Below are positions 35,348 through 46,693 of a stretch of DNA of 64,000 nt, in pieces (positions within the stretch are counted from its first letter, which is position 1; each line of letters opens with the position of its first letter). Under the pieces are notes generated by a model, which saw only the letters and a program-made list of their open reading frames with translations, made no database searches and was not told the origin of the DNA. The DNA is from Nocardia bovistercoris (lineage in GTDB: Bacteria; Actinomycetota; Actinomycetes; Mycobacteriales; Mycobacteriaceae). The stretch is taken from NCBI RefSeq assembly GCF_015674855.1, contig NZ_JADMLG010000002.1, positions 310,001 through 374,000 on the forward strand, given 5' to 3'. The translations under genes were made by a program, and so were the position numbers.

Positions 35348-36088
35348 TCACGCGAGCCGGATCAGGCCGTAATCGAATGCGTGCCTGCGGTATACGACCG
35401 ACGCGCGGTCGGTCTCGCGATCATGGAACAGGAAGAAATCGTGCCCGACGAGCTCCATCTGGTACAGGGCGTCGTCGACCGACATCGGTATCGCGGAGTG
35501 CACTTTGGTGCGCACGATATGGCCGGGTCCGGCCGCGTAATCCAGCGACTCCGAGGATTCGTCGGCGCGCTCGCCCGGATGTTCGTGAGCGGCGCCGTTG
35601 AGGTGGGCGAAAAGCTGATCGTCGACCAGGTCGGCGGTCGCCTCCGCGACCGAGAGCGGGGTCTTCTCGCCGTAGTGCACACGCCGCCGGTCCTTGGTGC
35701 GGCGCAACCGGCTCTCCAGTTTCGCCGTCACCGACTCGAAAGCGGCATAGAAACTGTCGGCGCAGGCTTCGGCCCTGACGATGGGACCCTTTCCGCGCGC
35801 GGTGATTTCGACGCGCTGGCAACTCTTGCGTTGACGACGGTTGCGTTCGTGGAACAGTTCGACGTCGAACAAGAAGATCGACGGATCGAACCGCTCCAGG
35901 CGGGAGAGTTTCTCCGCGACATAGACGCGGAAGTGATCGGGCACCTCGACATTGCGGCCCTTGACCACGATGTCGGCACGTGGGGCCCGTTCCTGGTCCG
36001 GCGCGGGTTTTTCCTTGACATCGACGGCACCGGAATCCGATACCGATGGTTCTGCGTCTTTCACTGAAGGACGTGAAGAAGTCGTCAC
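35348..36088 (-). CDS. hpf: long-form ribosome hibernation-promoting factor
   Basis: A 246-residue HPF/YfiA protein that parks inactive ribosomes as 100S dimers or silences 70S. The N-terminal S30AE domain (residues about 35-135; VVKGRNVEVPDHFRVYVAEK and RVEITARGKGPIVRAEA) is followed by a linker and the C-terminal dimerisation domain (DALYQMELVGHDFFLFHDRE, VVYRRHAFDYGLIRL). GTG 36088 follows GGGAGGT. It lies next to comF as Rv3241c lies next to Rv3242c. Confidence 0.93.
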   Translation of the reverse strand: MTTSSRPSVKDAEPSVSDSGAVDVKEKPAPDQERAPRADIVVKGRNVEVPDHFRVYVAEKLSRLERFDPSIFLFDVELFHERNRRQRKSCQRVEITARGKGPIVRAEACADSFYAAFESVTAKLESRLRRTKDRRRVHYGEKTPLSVAEATADLVDDQLFAHLNGAAHEHPGERADESSESLDYAAGPGHIVRTKVHSAIPMSVDDALYQMELVGHDFFLFHDRETDRASVVYRRHAFDYGLIRLA

Positions 36089-36294
36089 GCGTACCTCCCG
36101 GATCTGGCCGCACGGACCGAATACCCGTGCGGCGGGGTTGAGCCGTGCCGAGGCATGTATCACTGTCCGCCGCGCGGCGGTGCCCGGCACGATGTTGTCC
36201 GAGGCGCCACCTCCCAACTCCAGGTTCGGGTGTGTGAACGCGACGCTAGTACGCGGATGGACAGTCCGCCACTGTTCACGCAAATTTCTCGGAT

Positions 36295-36939
36295 TCAAGC
36301 GGCACACGTCACCAGGACGCCACGCGGCGGTCCGACTGTCCGGGTCAGTGCGCGCACCGATTCGCGCGCGGTCGCGCCGGTGGTCAGCACGTCGTCGACG
36401 AGCACTACCTCGATGTTTCCGCCGTGTATCGCGGCATGTCCCGCTGTCGCGAGCACCGCGATCCGCCCCTGGAGGTTGCGTTGTCGCTGCCCGGAGGTGA
36501 GCCCGACCGAATCGCGCACGCCGGGGTGCATCCGCAGGATCGATAGGACCTGGCTATCGGGCAGCCACCGTTGCGCGACAAGTGCGGCGCGCAACACCGG
36601 ATCGCCCCCGCGCCGCCGCGCCGAACGGGCCCGGCTCGGTGCGGGCACCAGAATGAGCGTGCGCCCCGGCGTCCGCAGGCGGGTCAGCGCGGCGGCCGCG
36701 GCCCGCCCGAGTGGCTCAGCCAGATCCCGACGGCCTCGTTCCTTGGCCGCGACCACCGCGCGCCGCGCCGGACCCGCGTACGGCGCCAGCGCCCAGCACG
36801 GCACCCCCGGATCCAGCCGCGGCCGCACCCGCACCGGCGGACCCGCCAACGCCGCCGCGCACCCGGCGCACCACCGGAAGCCCGCACCGCCACAACCGCC
36901 GCATTCGACCGGCAGGATCAGATCCAGCAAGGTTCGCAT
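36295..36939 (-). CDS. comF: ComF-family phosphoribosyltransferase-like protein
   Basis: A 214-residue protein. An N-terminal zinc-ribbon-like Cys cluster (CGGCGGAGFRWCAGC, residues 13-27) and the PRPP loop VVLVDDVLTTGATARE near residue 180 identify the ComF family, linked elsewhere to DNA uptake and possibly to nucleotide salvage. LTSGQRQRNLQGRI is a further signature. The region between its start and lpqB is a 560-bp tandem duplication, so its promoter has been rebuilt from lpqB-downstream sequence. Confidence 0.82.
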   Translation of the reverse strand: MRTLLDLILPVECGGCGGAGFRWCAGCAAALAGPPVRVRPRLDPGVPCWALAPYAGPARRAVVAAKERGRRDLAEPLGRAAAAALTRLRTPGRTLILVPAPSRARSARRRGGDPVLRAALVAQRWLPDSQVLSILRMHPGVRDSVGLTSGQRQRNLQGRIAVLATAGHAAIHGGNIEVVLVDDVLTTGATARESVRALTRTVGPPRGVLVTCAA

Positions 36940-37500
36940 CGCCCGAGTCTGCCCCCGAGCACCGACAAACCCGGGTCATGCCGTCCCTCGGGGCAGTCGC
37001 TCGGCGCGACAAGATCTCCCCGTGCGACGCATACACGCCCGACAGCACCGGCACCCCGTCAGTCCCGGCCTCGGCACGTCGCGTCAGCTGGGGCTGCATC
37101 GCCCGAGTCCACATCCGAGCACCGGCCCAAAGTAAGCCCGGTAGTTGCCGCTTGCTAGCCCGGCCACCGGCACCGCGTTCGCCTCCCGGCCCCGGCACCT
37201 CGCGCCGGCAGGGCTCGCATCACCGAGTCCGCCCCGAGCACCGACAAACGCGGGTCGCGCCGCTCCTCGGGTGCGGCATGGCTCGGCACGGCGGGATCTC
37301 CCCGTGCGACGCACACAGGCCCGACAGCACCGCACCGCGTCGCCCCCGGCCCCGGCACCTCGGTCAGCTGGGCTCGCATCGCCCGAGTCCACATCCGAAG
37401 CACCAGCCCAAAGTAAGCCCGGCAGTTGCCGCTTTCTAGCCGGGCAGCACCGGCACCGCGTTGGCTCCCAACCCCGGCACCTCGCGCCAGTAGGGTTCGC
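36937..37500. repeat. two copies of a 280-bp unit containing the 3' end of lpqB
   Basis: Matching anchors occur at 36937/37218 (CATC-CCGAGTC) and 37097/37377 (CATCGCCCGAGTCCACATCC), a period of 280-281 bp. A further anchor GATCTCCCCGTGCGACGCA is at about 37013 and 37293. The right copy includes the stop codon and last codons of lpqB; the left copy contains a frame-broken relic of them. Each unit itself begins two sub-blocks of about 160 and 120 bp with the same CATC.CCCGAGTC sequence. This fills the 500-bp comF-lpqB gap; no gene is present there. Confidence 0.75.
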
Positions 37501-39241
37501 CGCCGTCGGGTGTGCTGGTCAACTCCAGGACGGCGCGCGAATCCGCCACGTATTGGTGTTCCGGTGAGACGCTCACCGAGCGCACCGGCGCGGTCAGGTT
37601 GCGGTTGGTCAGCGGCAGCAGGCCCGACCCGTCGATCTGCACCGTGCGCACCGGGTCGACATTGCCCTGGAAGGCGATGAAGACGGTGTCGCCGCCGAGC
37701 CAGTTCAGCGAGACCGCGGGGGTGCTGACATCGACGGCGACCGGCATCGGCGAGGTGAGCGCGAACTTCCCGTCCGGCTGCCGCACCACCACCGCGACGT
37801 AGACCTTGCCGTCGGCGATGATCGCCACCCGCACCCCGGTGCGCGAGATCCTGATCTCGGTGATCGGCAGGCGCAGCGCGTTCGACCCGGTCGTCAGGCC
37901 CGAGATGTCGACATCCTGGAGCGAGACCGTGCCGGTGCCCCGGTCGTTGACGACCCTGATGACCCGCTCGCCGTCGATGACCGACCACGCCGCGCTGCCG
38001 TCGGCGGTCCATGACGGCCTGCTGATGGTCGTGCCCTCGGCGACCGGGAACTGGGTGCCGCCGTAATTGCCGACCATGAGGGTGCGCGGCGGCTCCGGCG
38101 GTGGGCGTCCGGCGTCGGCGACGGCCGCGACGAACTGCCCGTCCGGGGTGAGCGAGGCCGACTGCAGATTCCGCACCGCGCCGAAATAGCCTGGCGCCTC
38201 GGTGATTCCGTCCGCACTGACCTGGACGAGACCGCCTTCGCGCAGCGCGTGCAGCCCGACCCGGTTCTGCGCGATGACCTCGGGACTGAACTGCTGCACG
38301 TCGGCCACCGTCCAGCCGTTGGCGTACCGGTCGTCCAGCGGCTTGCCGTCGGCGAGCAGCACGTAAGGCCCGAGGATGTCGGCCCTGGCCAAGGTCAGGA
38401 TCACCTGGGCGGCGAGCAGTTCCCGATCGCGTGGCGCGAGCGCGGCGGCGCCGAGGAAATCCAGCCGCACGCCACCGATTCCGACGCCGACCTCCCCGGG
38501 ATCGCCGTTGACCTTGGTGATCGGCGTGCGCACGCTCACCGGCGGCGCGAGATTGTTGCGGACGACCGGCGCGAGACCCGGTTGCGGTCCCTGCGTGATC
38601 AGGTCGAGCAGCCGCTGGGTCAGCTGATTCTTCGGTGCGGACACCCAGCGCAGGTCGGGTACGACGGAGGTGGCGTTCGGGTCGGCGAAGTAGAGCGCGT
38701 AGCGGCGGTAGGACTTGGCGAAGGCGGATTCGTCCATCACCACGCCGTCGGGCAATTCGGCGATACGCCATTCACCGTCGATCCGGTTCATCTCGATCTT
38801 GTACTCGAGCGGCGGCCCCTCCATCGCCCGGTAGGCGCCGTCCGGCGCGATCTCGGCGACCTTCTGCGCGCGGATGCGGTAGGTGGCGGCGTCGTCGGCG
38901 CGCGACTCGAACAGCGTGTCGGGCCGGTCGACGATCACGGTGCTCGTGGTGTCGTCCCAGCGTTGCGCCGCAGTCGGGGTCAGGTATTGCCGTGCGGCCG
39001 CGTGCTGGTCGGTGGGGTCGGCGGTGGCCTGGAGGAAATCGCGCAGCAGCAGGGCTGGATCGCGGCCGACGGCGGGCGGCATCGGCCCCTCCGAGGTCGG
39101 CTGCTGGTTGATGGTCCCCAACGCCTGCGGCGCCGAGGACTCCGGCAGGCTCGCGCATCCGCTCAGCATGGCGACCACCAGCGCGAAGACGCCGATCAGC
39201 AGGGATGATCGGCTCCGGCCTCGGTGGTGGGTGGTCCTCAC
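37436..39241 (-). CDS. lpqB: LpqB lipoprotein, partner of MtrAB
   Basis: A 601-residue cell-envelope lipoprotein that modulates the MtrAB two-component system. Signal peptide with lipobox LSGC (Cys29) after [12 protein letters not shown]; GerMN-like domain in residues about 210-320 ([40 protein letters not shown]) and a C-terminal propeller-like region ending [14 protein letters not shown]. The GTG start overlaps the mtrB stop as GTGA, so mtrA, mtrB and lpqB are translationally linked. Its 3' end is duplicated downstream. Confidence 0.93.
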   Translation of the reverse strand: MRTTHHRGRSRSSLLIGVFALVVAMLSGCASLPESSAPQALGTINQQPTSEGPMPPAVGRDPALLLRDFLQATADPTDQHAAARQYLTPTAAQRWDDTTSTVIVDRPDTLFESRADDAATYRIRAQKVAEIAPDGAYRAMEGPPLEYKIEMNRIDGEWRIAELPDGVVMDESAFAKSYRRYALYFADPNATSVVPDLRWVSAPKNQLTQRLLDLITQGPQPGLAPVVRNNLAPPVSVRTPITKVNGDPGEVGVGIGGVRLDFLGAAALAPRDRELLAAQVILTLARADILGPYVLLADGKPLDDRYANGWTVADVQQFSPEVIAQNRVGLHALREGGLVQVSADGITEAPGYFGAVRNLQSASLTPDGQFVAAVADAGRPPPEPPRTLMVGNYGGTQFPVAEGTTISRPSWTADGSAAWSVIDGERVIRVVNDRGTGTVSLQDVDISGLTTGSNALRLPITEIRISRTGVRVAIIADGKVYVAVVVRQPDGKFALTSPMPVAVDVSTPAVSLNWLGGDTVFIAFQGNVDPVRTVQIDGSGLLPLTNRNLTAPVRSVSVSPEHQYVADSRAVLELTSTPDGGEPYWREVPGLGANAVPVLPG

Positions 39242-41454
39242 TGCGTGTCTCCGGATTCACGGACTCGGTCGTCGGCGGGCTGCTTGGATGCGGCGGCAAC
39301 GCCGTTGCCCGCCGAATCGGGAGCGGACTCGTCGGTGGGCCTCGGCTCCGCCGTGGGTGCGGACTCCGCTTCGACCGTGGATCCCTCCACAACCGCGGCA
39401 TCCTCCACAACCGCAGAACCCTTTTCAGTCGTGGAGTCGTCTTTTGTCGCAGGATCTCTCACAGCCGCAGGATCACCCGCAGCCGCAGAATCGCCCACAG
39501 CCGCAGGATCACCCGCAGCCGCAGGATCACCCACGGTCGCAGAATCACCCACGGTCGCGGAATCGTCCACAGCCGCTGGATGGTCGAGGCCAAGCGCCGC
39601 AGGCTCGCCCACGACCATGGATTCGCTCGCAGCCGCAGAATCATCCAGAGCCGCAGAATCGTCCGCAACCGCAGCGCCGCCCGCAGTCATGAAATCGTCC
39701 GCAGCCGCAGGATCACCCGCGACCGTGGAATCGTCCGCGACCGCGGCCTCGTCGGCGTTCTCGGCCGGATCCGGATCGGCGGGTCGCGAACGACGGCCGA
39801 CCGGTTCCAGCGGCAACGGACTCGCCCCCATCTTCTTGCCGCGCACCAGCGGCAGCGTCAACCGGAAGCTCGCGCCTAGGCCGAGTTCGCCCCACGCCTC
39901 CAACCGGCCCTCGTGCAGGTTCGCGTCCTCCACGCTGATCGACAGCCCGAGTCCGGTGCCGCCGGAACGGCGCATCCGGGACGGGTCGGAGCGCCAGAAG
40001 CGGTTGAACACCAACTTCTCCTCGCCGGGACGCAGGCCGATGCCCTGGTCACGCACCACCGTGGCGACCGCGTTGACCTCGCCGTCGCCGCGCATGCGGA
40101 TCAGGACCGGCTTGCCCTCGCTGTGGTCGATGGCGTTGGCGAGCAGATTGCGCAGCACCCGCTCGACGCGGCGCGGATCCACCTCGGCCACCAACGGTTC
40201 CTCGGGCAGATCGACCACCACTTCGATGCCTGCGTCCTTGGCCAGATGCCGGACCGTGGAAATGGCGGCCCGCGCGCACATGCGCACATCCAACGATTCG
40301 ATCTGCAATTCGGCGACACCGGCGTCGTGACGGCTGATCTCGAGCAGATCGTTGAGCAGACCCTCGAAACGGTCCAATTCGGTGACGAGCAGTTCGGCAC
40401 TGCGCGCCAATGCCGGATCGAGTTCGTCGCTACTGCTGTGAATCAGGTCGGCCGCCATGCGCACCGTGGTCAACGGCGTGCGCAATTCGTGACTCACATC
40501 GGAGGTGAAGCGGCGTTGCAGATTGCCGAATTCCTCCAATTGGGTGATCTGATTCGACAGGCTCTCGGCCATTTCGTTGAACGCCTGCGCCAGCCGCGCC
40601 ATATCGTCCTCGCCGCGCACCAGCATGCGTTCTTTCAGCCTGCCGTCGGCGAATCGGCTCGCGATGCGCGCGGCCGAACGGATCGGCAGCACGACCTGGC
40701 GGGTGACCAGCGCGGTGATCGCGGCCAACAGCACGAGCAGCACCAATCCGCCGATCATCATGGTGCCGCGCATGAGCGCGAGACTGCGTTCCTCGTTGGC
40801 CAGCGGGAAGATCAGATAGATCTCCAGGGTGGGAATCTCGGCGCTCGGACTGCCGATGATGAGCGCGCGACCGTGGTACCCGTCGGGATCCGACACCGTC
40901 GCGAACTGGTAGCTGACCTGATTGCGCTGTACGAATCGGCGCAGTTCCTCGGGGATCTCGCTGATCGGTCCCACCGAGATCTGCTGCTGCGGCGTGCCGC
41001 CGACGATACTCAGCGCGGAATCGAAACTGCCCGCGACACCGCTGGATTGACCGGTGCCACCGCGATTGGACAGCGCGTTGCGCGCATCGGCGAGGCGCTG
41101 CTGCTGGGTACCGATATCGTGCACACCGGCGAGCTGGCTCTCCACCGTGTTGCGCGCGCGGTCCATCTCCTCGACGGCCGCGTTGATCTTGGCGTCGAGC
41201 AGCCGGTCGGTGATCTGGCTGGTGAGCACGACGCCGAGAATGGTGATGACGATCAGCGACAAGGTCAGCGTCGACACGATGACCCGCAGCTGCAGCGACC
41301 GTCGCCACAGGTGGCCGAGTGCGGTGCCGACGTCCTTGAACCACATCGCCACCGAGGTCAGCGCGTATTCGATGCGACGACCGAACCCACGCGGCGCGTG
41401 AGATCGGTCGTGCTCCCCCCACGCGTCCGTGGGACGCTCCTCGCCATCGGTCAC
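39238..41454 (-). CDS. mtrB: MtrB sensor histidine kinase with long repeat tail
   Basis: A 738-residue membrane kinase controlling cell-wall and division genes through MtrA. Two membrane segments (about residues 50-70 and 218-240) flank an extracytoplasmic domain; then HAMP, the phosphoacceptor [20 protein letters not shown], and ATPase boxes [24 protein letters not shown] and [12 protein letters not shown]. Mycobacterial MtrB ends near residue 570. Here about 150 extra residues form a tail of six-residue units GD-S/P-A-x-x ([18 protein letters not shown]) plus an acidic end. GTG 41454 overlaps the mtrA stop as GTGA. Confidence 0.93.
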   Translation of the reverse strand: MTDGEERPTDAWGEHDRSHAPRGFGRRIEYALTSVAMWFKDVGTALGHLWRRSLQLRVIVSTLTLSLIVITILGVVLTSQITDRLLDAKINAAVEEMDRARNTVESQLAGVHDIGTQQQRLADARNALSNRGGTGQSSGVAGSFDSALSIVGGTPQQQISVGPISEIPEELRRFVQRNQVSYQFATVSDPDGYHGRALIIGSPSAEIPTLEIYLIFPLANEERSLALMRGTMMIGGLVLLVLLAAITALVTRQVVLPIRSAARIASRFADGRLKERMLVRGEDDMARLAQAFNEMAESLSNQITQLEEFGNLQRRFTSDVSHELRTPLTTVRMAADLIHSSSDELDPALARSAELLVTELDRFEGLLNDLLEISRHDAGVAELQIESLDVRMCARAAISTVRHLAKDAGIEVVVDLPEEPLVAEVDPRRVERVLRNLLANAIDHSEGKPVLIRMRGDGEVNAVATVVRDQGIGLRPGEEKLVFNRFWRSDPSRMRRSGGTGLGLSISVEDANLHEGRLEAWGELGLGASFRLTLPLVRGKKMGASPLPLEPVGRRSRPADPDPAENADEAAVADDSTVAGDPAAADDFMTAGGAAVADDSAALDDSAAASESMVVGEPAALGLDHPAAVDDSATVGDSATVGDPAAAGDPAAVGDSAAAGDPAAVRDPATKDDSTTEKGSAVVEDAAVVEGSTVEAESAPTAEPRPTDESAPDSAGNGVAAASKQPADDRVRESGDTQ
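39250..39750. repeat. 18-bp coding repeats in the mtrB tail
   Basis: Variants of GCAGCCGCAGGATCACCC (plus strand) recur, densest at 39465-39560. They encode the GDxAxx hexapeptides and likely vary between strains by slippage or recombination. Confidence 0.65.
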
Positions 41455-42128
41455 GGCGGTCCGGCCTTGTACCCGACCCCGCGTACGGTCAGCACGATCT
41501 CCGGGTTCTCCGGGTCCTTCTCGACCTTGGCCCGCAGTCGCTGCACGTGCACGTTCACCAGGCGGGTGTCGGCCGCGTGCCGGTAGCCCCAGACCTGTTC
41601 GAGCAGCACTTCCCTGGTGAAGACCTGACGCGGCTTGCGCGCGAGCGCGACCAGCAGGTCGAATTCCAGCGGCGTGAGCGAGATCTGCGTACCGGCCCGG
41701 CTCACCTTGTGCGCGGGCACGTCGATCACGATGTCGGCGATCGACAGCAGTTCGGCGGGCTCCTCCTCGGTGCGGCGCAACCGGGCGCGCACCCTGGCCA
41801 CGAGTTCCTTGGGTTTGAACGGCTTGACGATGTAGTCGTCGGCGCCCGACTCCAGACCGAGCACGACGTCGACCGTGTCGGTCTTGGCCGTGAGCATCAC
41901 GATCGGCACGCCCGAGTCGGCCCGCAGCACCCGGCACACGTCTATGCCGTTCATACCGGGCAGCATCAGGTCCAACAGGACGAGATCGGGTCGGATCTCG
42001 CGCACCGCGGTCAACGCCTGCGTGCCGTCGCCGACCACATGCGGGTCGAACCCTTCCCCGCGCAAGACGATCGTGAGCATCTCCGCGAGCGCCATATCGT
42101 CGTCGACGACCAGAATCTTCGGCTTCAT
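41451..42128 (-). CDS. mtrA: MtrA response regulator
   Basis: A 225-residue OmpR-family regulator. Receiver domain: DDD acidic pocket ([14 protein letters not shown]), phosphoacceptor Asp in [10 protein letters not shown], conserved Thr in VMLTAKTD and Lys in [11 protein letters not shown]-terminal winged helix with [16 protein letters not shown] and [18 protein letters not shown] 42128 gives the standard MtrA length. It is the first gene of the mtrA-mtrB-lpqB operon. Confidence 0.96.
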   Translation of the reverse strand: MKPKILVVDDDMALAEMLTIVLRGEGFDPHVVGDGTQALTAVREIRPDLVLLDLMLPGMNGIDVCRVLRADSGVPIVMLTAKTDTVDVVLGLESGADDYIVKPFKPKELVARVRARLRRTEEEPAELLSIADIVIDVPAHKVSRAGTQISLTPLEFDLLVALARKPRQVFTREVLLEQVWGYRHAADTRLVNVHVQRLRAKVEKDPENPEIVLTVRGVGYKAGPP

Positions 42129-42206
42129 AATTACTATGTTGTCATCTCCCAGGCCAGGATCGGGCCGCCACGCCATTAATGGTGCGAACCCGCCGCACAT
42201 CCAACC

Positions 42207-42854
42207 TTATCCAGCAACAATTTCGGCCAATCGCGCGGCCAGCGATGCCGGATCGTCACCGGAGCGGAATACCCACCACGGCCCGCGCCAGTTCGATTCG
42301 GCCAGGTCACGATATACCGTCGCGGTTCGATCCTGTAGTCCGCCATCGCGTTCGTAGGCATCGAGTGCGCGCGCGGGATCGGATTCCTCGCGCGAGCGCG
42401 CCCGCCGCGCCGCGACCTCGGTGGGCACTTCGAGCAGAACTTGCAGCGCGGGCACCGGAAGCGCGAACCGATCGAATTCCAATTCGCCCACCCAGCCGAC
42501 GGTTTCACCGTCGGCCGCTTCCTTGCACCGCGCGGCCGAATACGCGGCGTTGGAGGCGACATAGCGATCCAGGATCACGATGTCGTTGTCGGCCAGCAGG
42601 TTCGACAGCTCCTGCCGCGAATCCGCCCTGTCCAGTGCGAACATCAACGCCATGCCGTGCACCGAGTCGACGAGATCGCCGTGGCCGCCGCGCAGCGCCT
42701 CGGCTGCCAGATCGGCGTGCACCGAGGCGCCGTAGCGCGGAAAAGCCAGCGTAGCCACGCGCAGACCGCGCGCGCGCAACGCCGCGCCGACGCCGTCGAT
42801 CAGCGTCCGCTTACCAGCTCCGTCGAGTCCTTCGACCGATACCAGCGCTCCCAT
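42207..42854 (-). CDS. tmk: thymidylate kinase
   Basis: Phosphorylates dTMP to dTDP. The 215-residue protein has the P-loop EGLDGAGKRTL (residues 8-18), LDRYVASNAAY for dTMP binding and a lid with ARRARSREESD. It resembles the mycobacterial type in which the P-loop reads GAGKRTL. ATG 42854 has the leaderless element TACATT 7 nt upstream and no ribosome-binding site, so it probably has its own promoter despite lying in line with mtrA. Confidence 0.93.
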   Translation of the reverse strand: MGALVSVEGLDGAGKRTLIDGVGAALRARGLRVATLAFPRYGASVHADLAAEALRGGHGDLVDSVHGMALMFALDRADSRQELSNLLADNDIVILDRYVASNAAYSAARCKEAADGETVGWVGELEFDRFALPVPALQVLLEVPTEVAARRARSREESDPARALDAYERDGGLQDRTATVYRDLAESNWRGPWWVFRSGDDPASLAARLAEIVAG

Positions 42855-42861
42855 GCGGAGC

Positions 42862-42867
42862 AATGTA
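42862..42867 (-). promoter_or_regulatory. leaderless -10 element TACATT
   Basis: Read on the minus strand, TACATT ends 7 nt before the tmk ATG. Confidence 0.5.
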
Positions 42868-42920
42868 CCCGCGCCCGCGCGCACGGCTCGACCGGGTCCG
42901 GCGAGTCCGCCGGACAGGGC

Positions 42921-42950
42921 GCGCCCCGCCGAGTGTCCCCGGCGAGGCGC
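42921..42950. terminator. stem-loop after sahH
   Basis: An 11-bp stem (GCGCCCCGCCG with CGGCGAGGCGC, one mismatch) lies 7 nt beyond the sahH stop and upstream of tmk, supporting separate transcripts. Confidence 0.55.
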
Positions 42951-42956
42951 TCGCGC

Positions 42957-44441
<1,485 letters not shown>

Positions 44442-44540
44442 GCGCCTGGCTCAGCCTCTCGGTGAATTGGTTTCGATGGCAAGGCTAGTCCGTCGCGTCC
44501 CGGCGGCGTTCGGCGGACGGACCGGGTGGTGGCCGGTGAG

Positions 44541-45287
44541 TCAGCTGTAGGGAATGCCGGTGGGCCACAGGCTCGATTCGGCGGTGACCGCGCCGTCGGG
44601 CTCGTCGGCGTACTCGCCGGCGCAGACGCCGTCGACGGCCGCGCGCACCTGGGTCTCGACGGCGGGGATCAGCGGTTCGAGGGAGTGGTCGAGTCCGCCG
44701 TTGCCGAGGGTGGGGAACGGGGTGAGCCTGCACTGTCCGCCGTCGAGGCGCCCGTCGGTCCACTCCCGTTCGCTGCGGATCGAGTAGTAGGCGGTGGCGC
44801 CGTGGGTGTCGTCGCCGCGGTTGAGGTTCGTCATGAATTCGGTGCCTGGGCAGACCTCGGCGCCGACCGGCTGTCCGCAGGCTGCCGGTGATCCGTATTG
44901 CGGCGCACCGATGGCGACGTAGGTGGCGACCTTGTCGGCCCCGCCGAGTTCACGCAGGTAGTGGCGCCCGCTGACCGCGCCGACACTGTGCGTGACCAGG
45001 GCAACGGGCGCCTTCGGATGCTCGCCGCGCGCGGTGTCCACCGCTCGGGCGATGGCCACGGCGTCGGCGGTCATGTCGAAGCCATTCAGGTCGAGGACGC
45101 GCGTGGCGTATCCGTCGGCGCGCAGTGACGCGGCCATCGGCTCGTAGGGCAGCGGTCCGACGGACTGGCCCGGCACGAAGATCACGACCGCGCGCGGTGC
45201 GTCGGCGGCGTGCGCGGACGGGTTCGCGGCGAACGGGGTGACGACGGCCGCGGCGGCGGTGGCGAGCACCAGCAACCTCTGAAGCAT
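44541..45287 (-). CDS. secreted alpha/beta hydrolase (lipase/esterase-like), iron-box controlled
   Basis: A 248-residue exported enzyme. Signal peptide MLQRLLVLATAAAAVVTPFA with cleavage after SAHA. Nucleophile elbow THSVGAVSG (Ser near residue 101, G-x-S-x-G relaxed to H-S-V-G), and C-terminal LDHSLEPL with the likely catalytic His. Four Cys in the mature part could form two disulfides. The ATG at 45287 lies inside a 19-bp DtxR/IdeR-like iron box that overlaps a TAGGCT -10 element, so expression should rise under iron limitation. It is 57 nt from the standalone alkB gene on the same strand. Confidence 0.75.
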   Translation of the reverse strand: MLQRLLVLATAAAAVVTPFAANPSAHAADAPRAVVIFVPGQSVGPLPYEPMAASLRADGYATRVLDLNGFDMTADAVAIARAVDTARGEHPKAPVALVTHSVGAVSGRHYLRELGGADKVATYVAIGAPQYGSPAACGQPVGAEVCPGTEFMTNLNRGDDTHGATAYYSIRSEREWTDGRLDGGQCRLTPFPTLGNGGLDHSLEPLIPAVETQVRAAVDGVCAGEYADEPDGAVTAESSLWPTGIPYS

Positions 45288-45305
45288 TAGCCGAGCCTAA
45301 CCTAA
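45287..45305 (-). promoter_or_regulatory. iron box (IdeR/DtxR-type operator) over the hydrolase start
   Basis: The minus strand reads TTAGGTTAGGCTCGGCTAA, 16 of 19 matches to the IdeR consensus TTAGGTTAGGCTAACCTAA, with the left half perfect. It covers the -10 element TAGGCT and reaches the first base of the start codon. Confidence 0.7.
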
Positions 45306-45343
45306 CCTTCCGGCGCGGCGTCAACCGTGCCGGAAACCGGGCG

Positions 45344-46501
45344 TCAGGCCACCGCGCGGCGCACCGCGAGCAGACGCCTGCGCTTGCGCGGCAACACATT
45401 CGCCTTGGTGATGTCGCCCTCGTAGTGCGCGAGCACCCGCTTGTCCATCACCGAACGCCACAGCGGGGGGATGGCGGCGAGCACGATCATCGTCGCGTAG
45501 CCCGCGGGCAGTTGCGGCGCCTGCGCCGAGGAGCGCAGCGTCTGATAGCGGCGACCGGGGTTGGCGTGGTGGTCGCTGTGCCGCTGCAGGTGGAACAGGA
45601 AGACGTTGGTGACCAGGCGGTCGCTGTTCCAGCTGTCGCGCGCCGAACACCGCCGGTAGAGGCCGTTGGCGCGGCGTTCGCGCAACAGGCCGTAGTGCTC
45701 GACGTAGTTCACCGTCTCCAGCAGCGCCGCGCCGATCACGGCCTGCAACAGCAGCCATGGCAGCACCTGAGGGCCGAACAGCAGGGTCAGGGTCGCGAAC
45801 AGCGCCAGCGTCATCGCCCACGCCTGCAGGATGTGGTTGCGCGGGTCGAACCAGCGCTTGCCGAGGCGACCGAGCCGCTCCCGCTCCAACGCCACCGCCG
45901 ACCGGAATCCGCCGATCACGCTGCGCGGCAAGAACTCCCACAGCGACTCGCCGAGCCGGGCGCTGGCCGGATCCTCGGGTGTGGCGACGCGCACGTGATG
46001 GCCTCGGTTGTGCTCGACGAAGAAATGGCCGTAACCGGACTGCGCGAGCGCCACCTTCGCCAGCCACCGCTCCAGGTGCTCGACCCGGTGCCCGAGTTCG
46101 TGCGCGGCGTTGATGCCGATGCCACTGACGAATCCGAGGGTGGCCGCGAGTCCGAATTTGTCGGCGAGACTCAGGTCATCGCCGGCCCACATGGCGCTCG
46201 CGATGATCAGTCCGATGAGCTGGATGGGCAGGAACAGGTAGGTGCACCACCGGTAGTACCGGTCGTTGGACAGGCGCTCGTAGTCCTCGTCGCGCGGATT
46301 GGTTCCGTCGTCGCCGATCAGCCGGTCCAGGGTGGGGATGACGATCAGCACGATGATCGGACCGATCCACCAGAAGAACGCCAGACCGGTGTGCGTCACC
46401 AGTTGCGACGGGAGCAGAGCCGATGCCGGAGCAAGCAGACCGAGCACCCAGAGGTGGCGTTTGGGATCGAGTGACCCCGTCGGTTTGCCAACCGATTGCA
46501 C
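45344..46501 (-). CDS. second AlkB-type alkane 1-monooxygenase, without rubredoxin
   Basis: A 385-residue membrane di-iron hydroxylase. His boxes: HELGHR, EHNRGHH and RHSDHH (LQRHSDHHANP), plus NYVEHYGL, with six membrane helices. It should add oxygen to the terminal carbon of alkanes or fatty-acid-like substrates using rubredoxin electrons. It is a paralogue of the operon alkB at 47704 but lies downstream of the tetR gene with a 190-nt gap of its own and no adjacent rubredoxin. GTG 46501 starts MQSVGKPTGS; the upstream region holds no clear ribosome-binding site. Confidence 0.9.
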   Translation of the reverse strand: MQSVGKPTGSLDPKRHLWVLGLLAPASALLPSQLVTHTGLAFFWWIGPIIVLIVIPTLDRLIGDDGTNPRDEDYERLSNDRYYRWCTYLFLPIQLIGLIIASAMWAGDDLSLADKFGLAATLGFVSGIGINAAHELGHRVEHLERWLAKVALAQSGYGHFFVEHNRGHHVRVATPEDPASARLGESLWEFLPRSVIGGFRSAVALERERLGRLGKRWFDPRNHILQAWAMTLALFATLTLLFGPQVLPWLLLQAVIGAALLETVNYVEHYGLLRERRANGLYRRCSARDSWNSDRLVTNVFLFHLQRHSDHHANPGRRYQTLRSSAQAPQLPAGYATMIVLAAIPPLWRSVMDKRVLAHYEGDITKANVLPRKRRRLLAVRRAVA

Positions 46502-46693
46502 GTTTGCCCCGCTAGATCAGTACTTCACTTCGTTGCGAGACAATACATACAGGTTTTGCGCTCATTACACAGGGCCTAGCAGAATAAACGTGGCGGCAGT
46601 TACAAGCCTGGTAGTCGGTTTTTAGGCATCTGCACATGTGACCGAACACACCGCGCACCGACGGCTATTGCCCGGCGCTCGCCCACTGCGCTG

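Noticed and set aside
44442-44540. Possible SAH riboswitch before the S-adenosylhomocysteinase gene
   Set aside because: The 100-nt leader lacks the conserved paired core expected for the SAH aptamer; only a TAGCCT promoter-like element was found.
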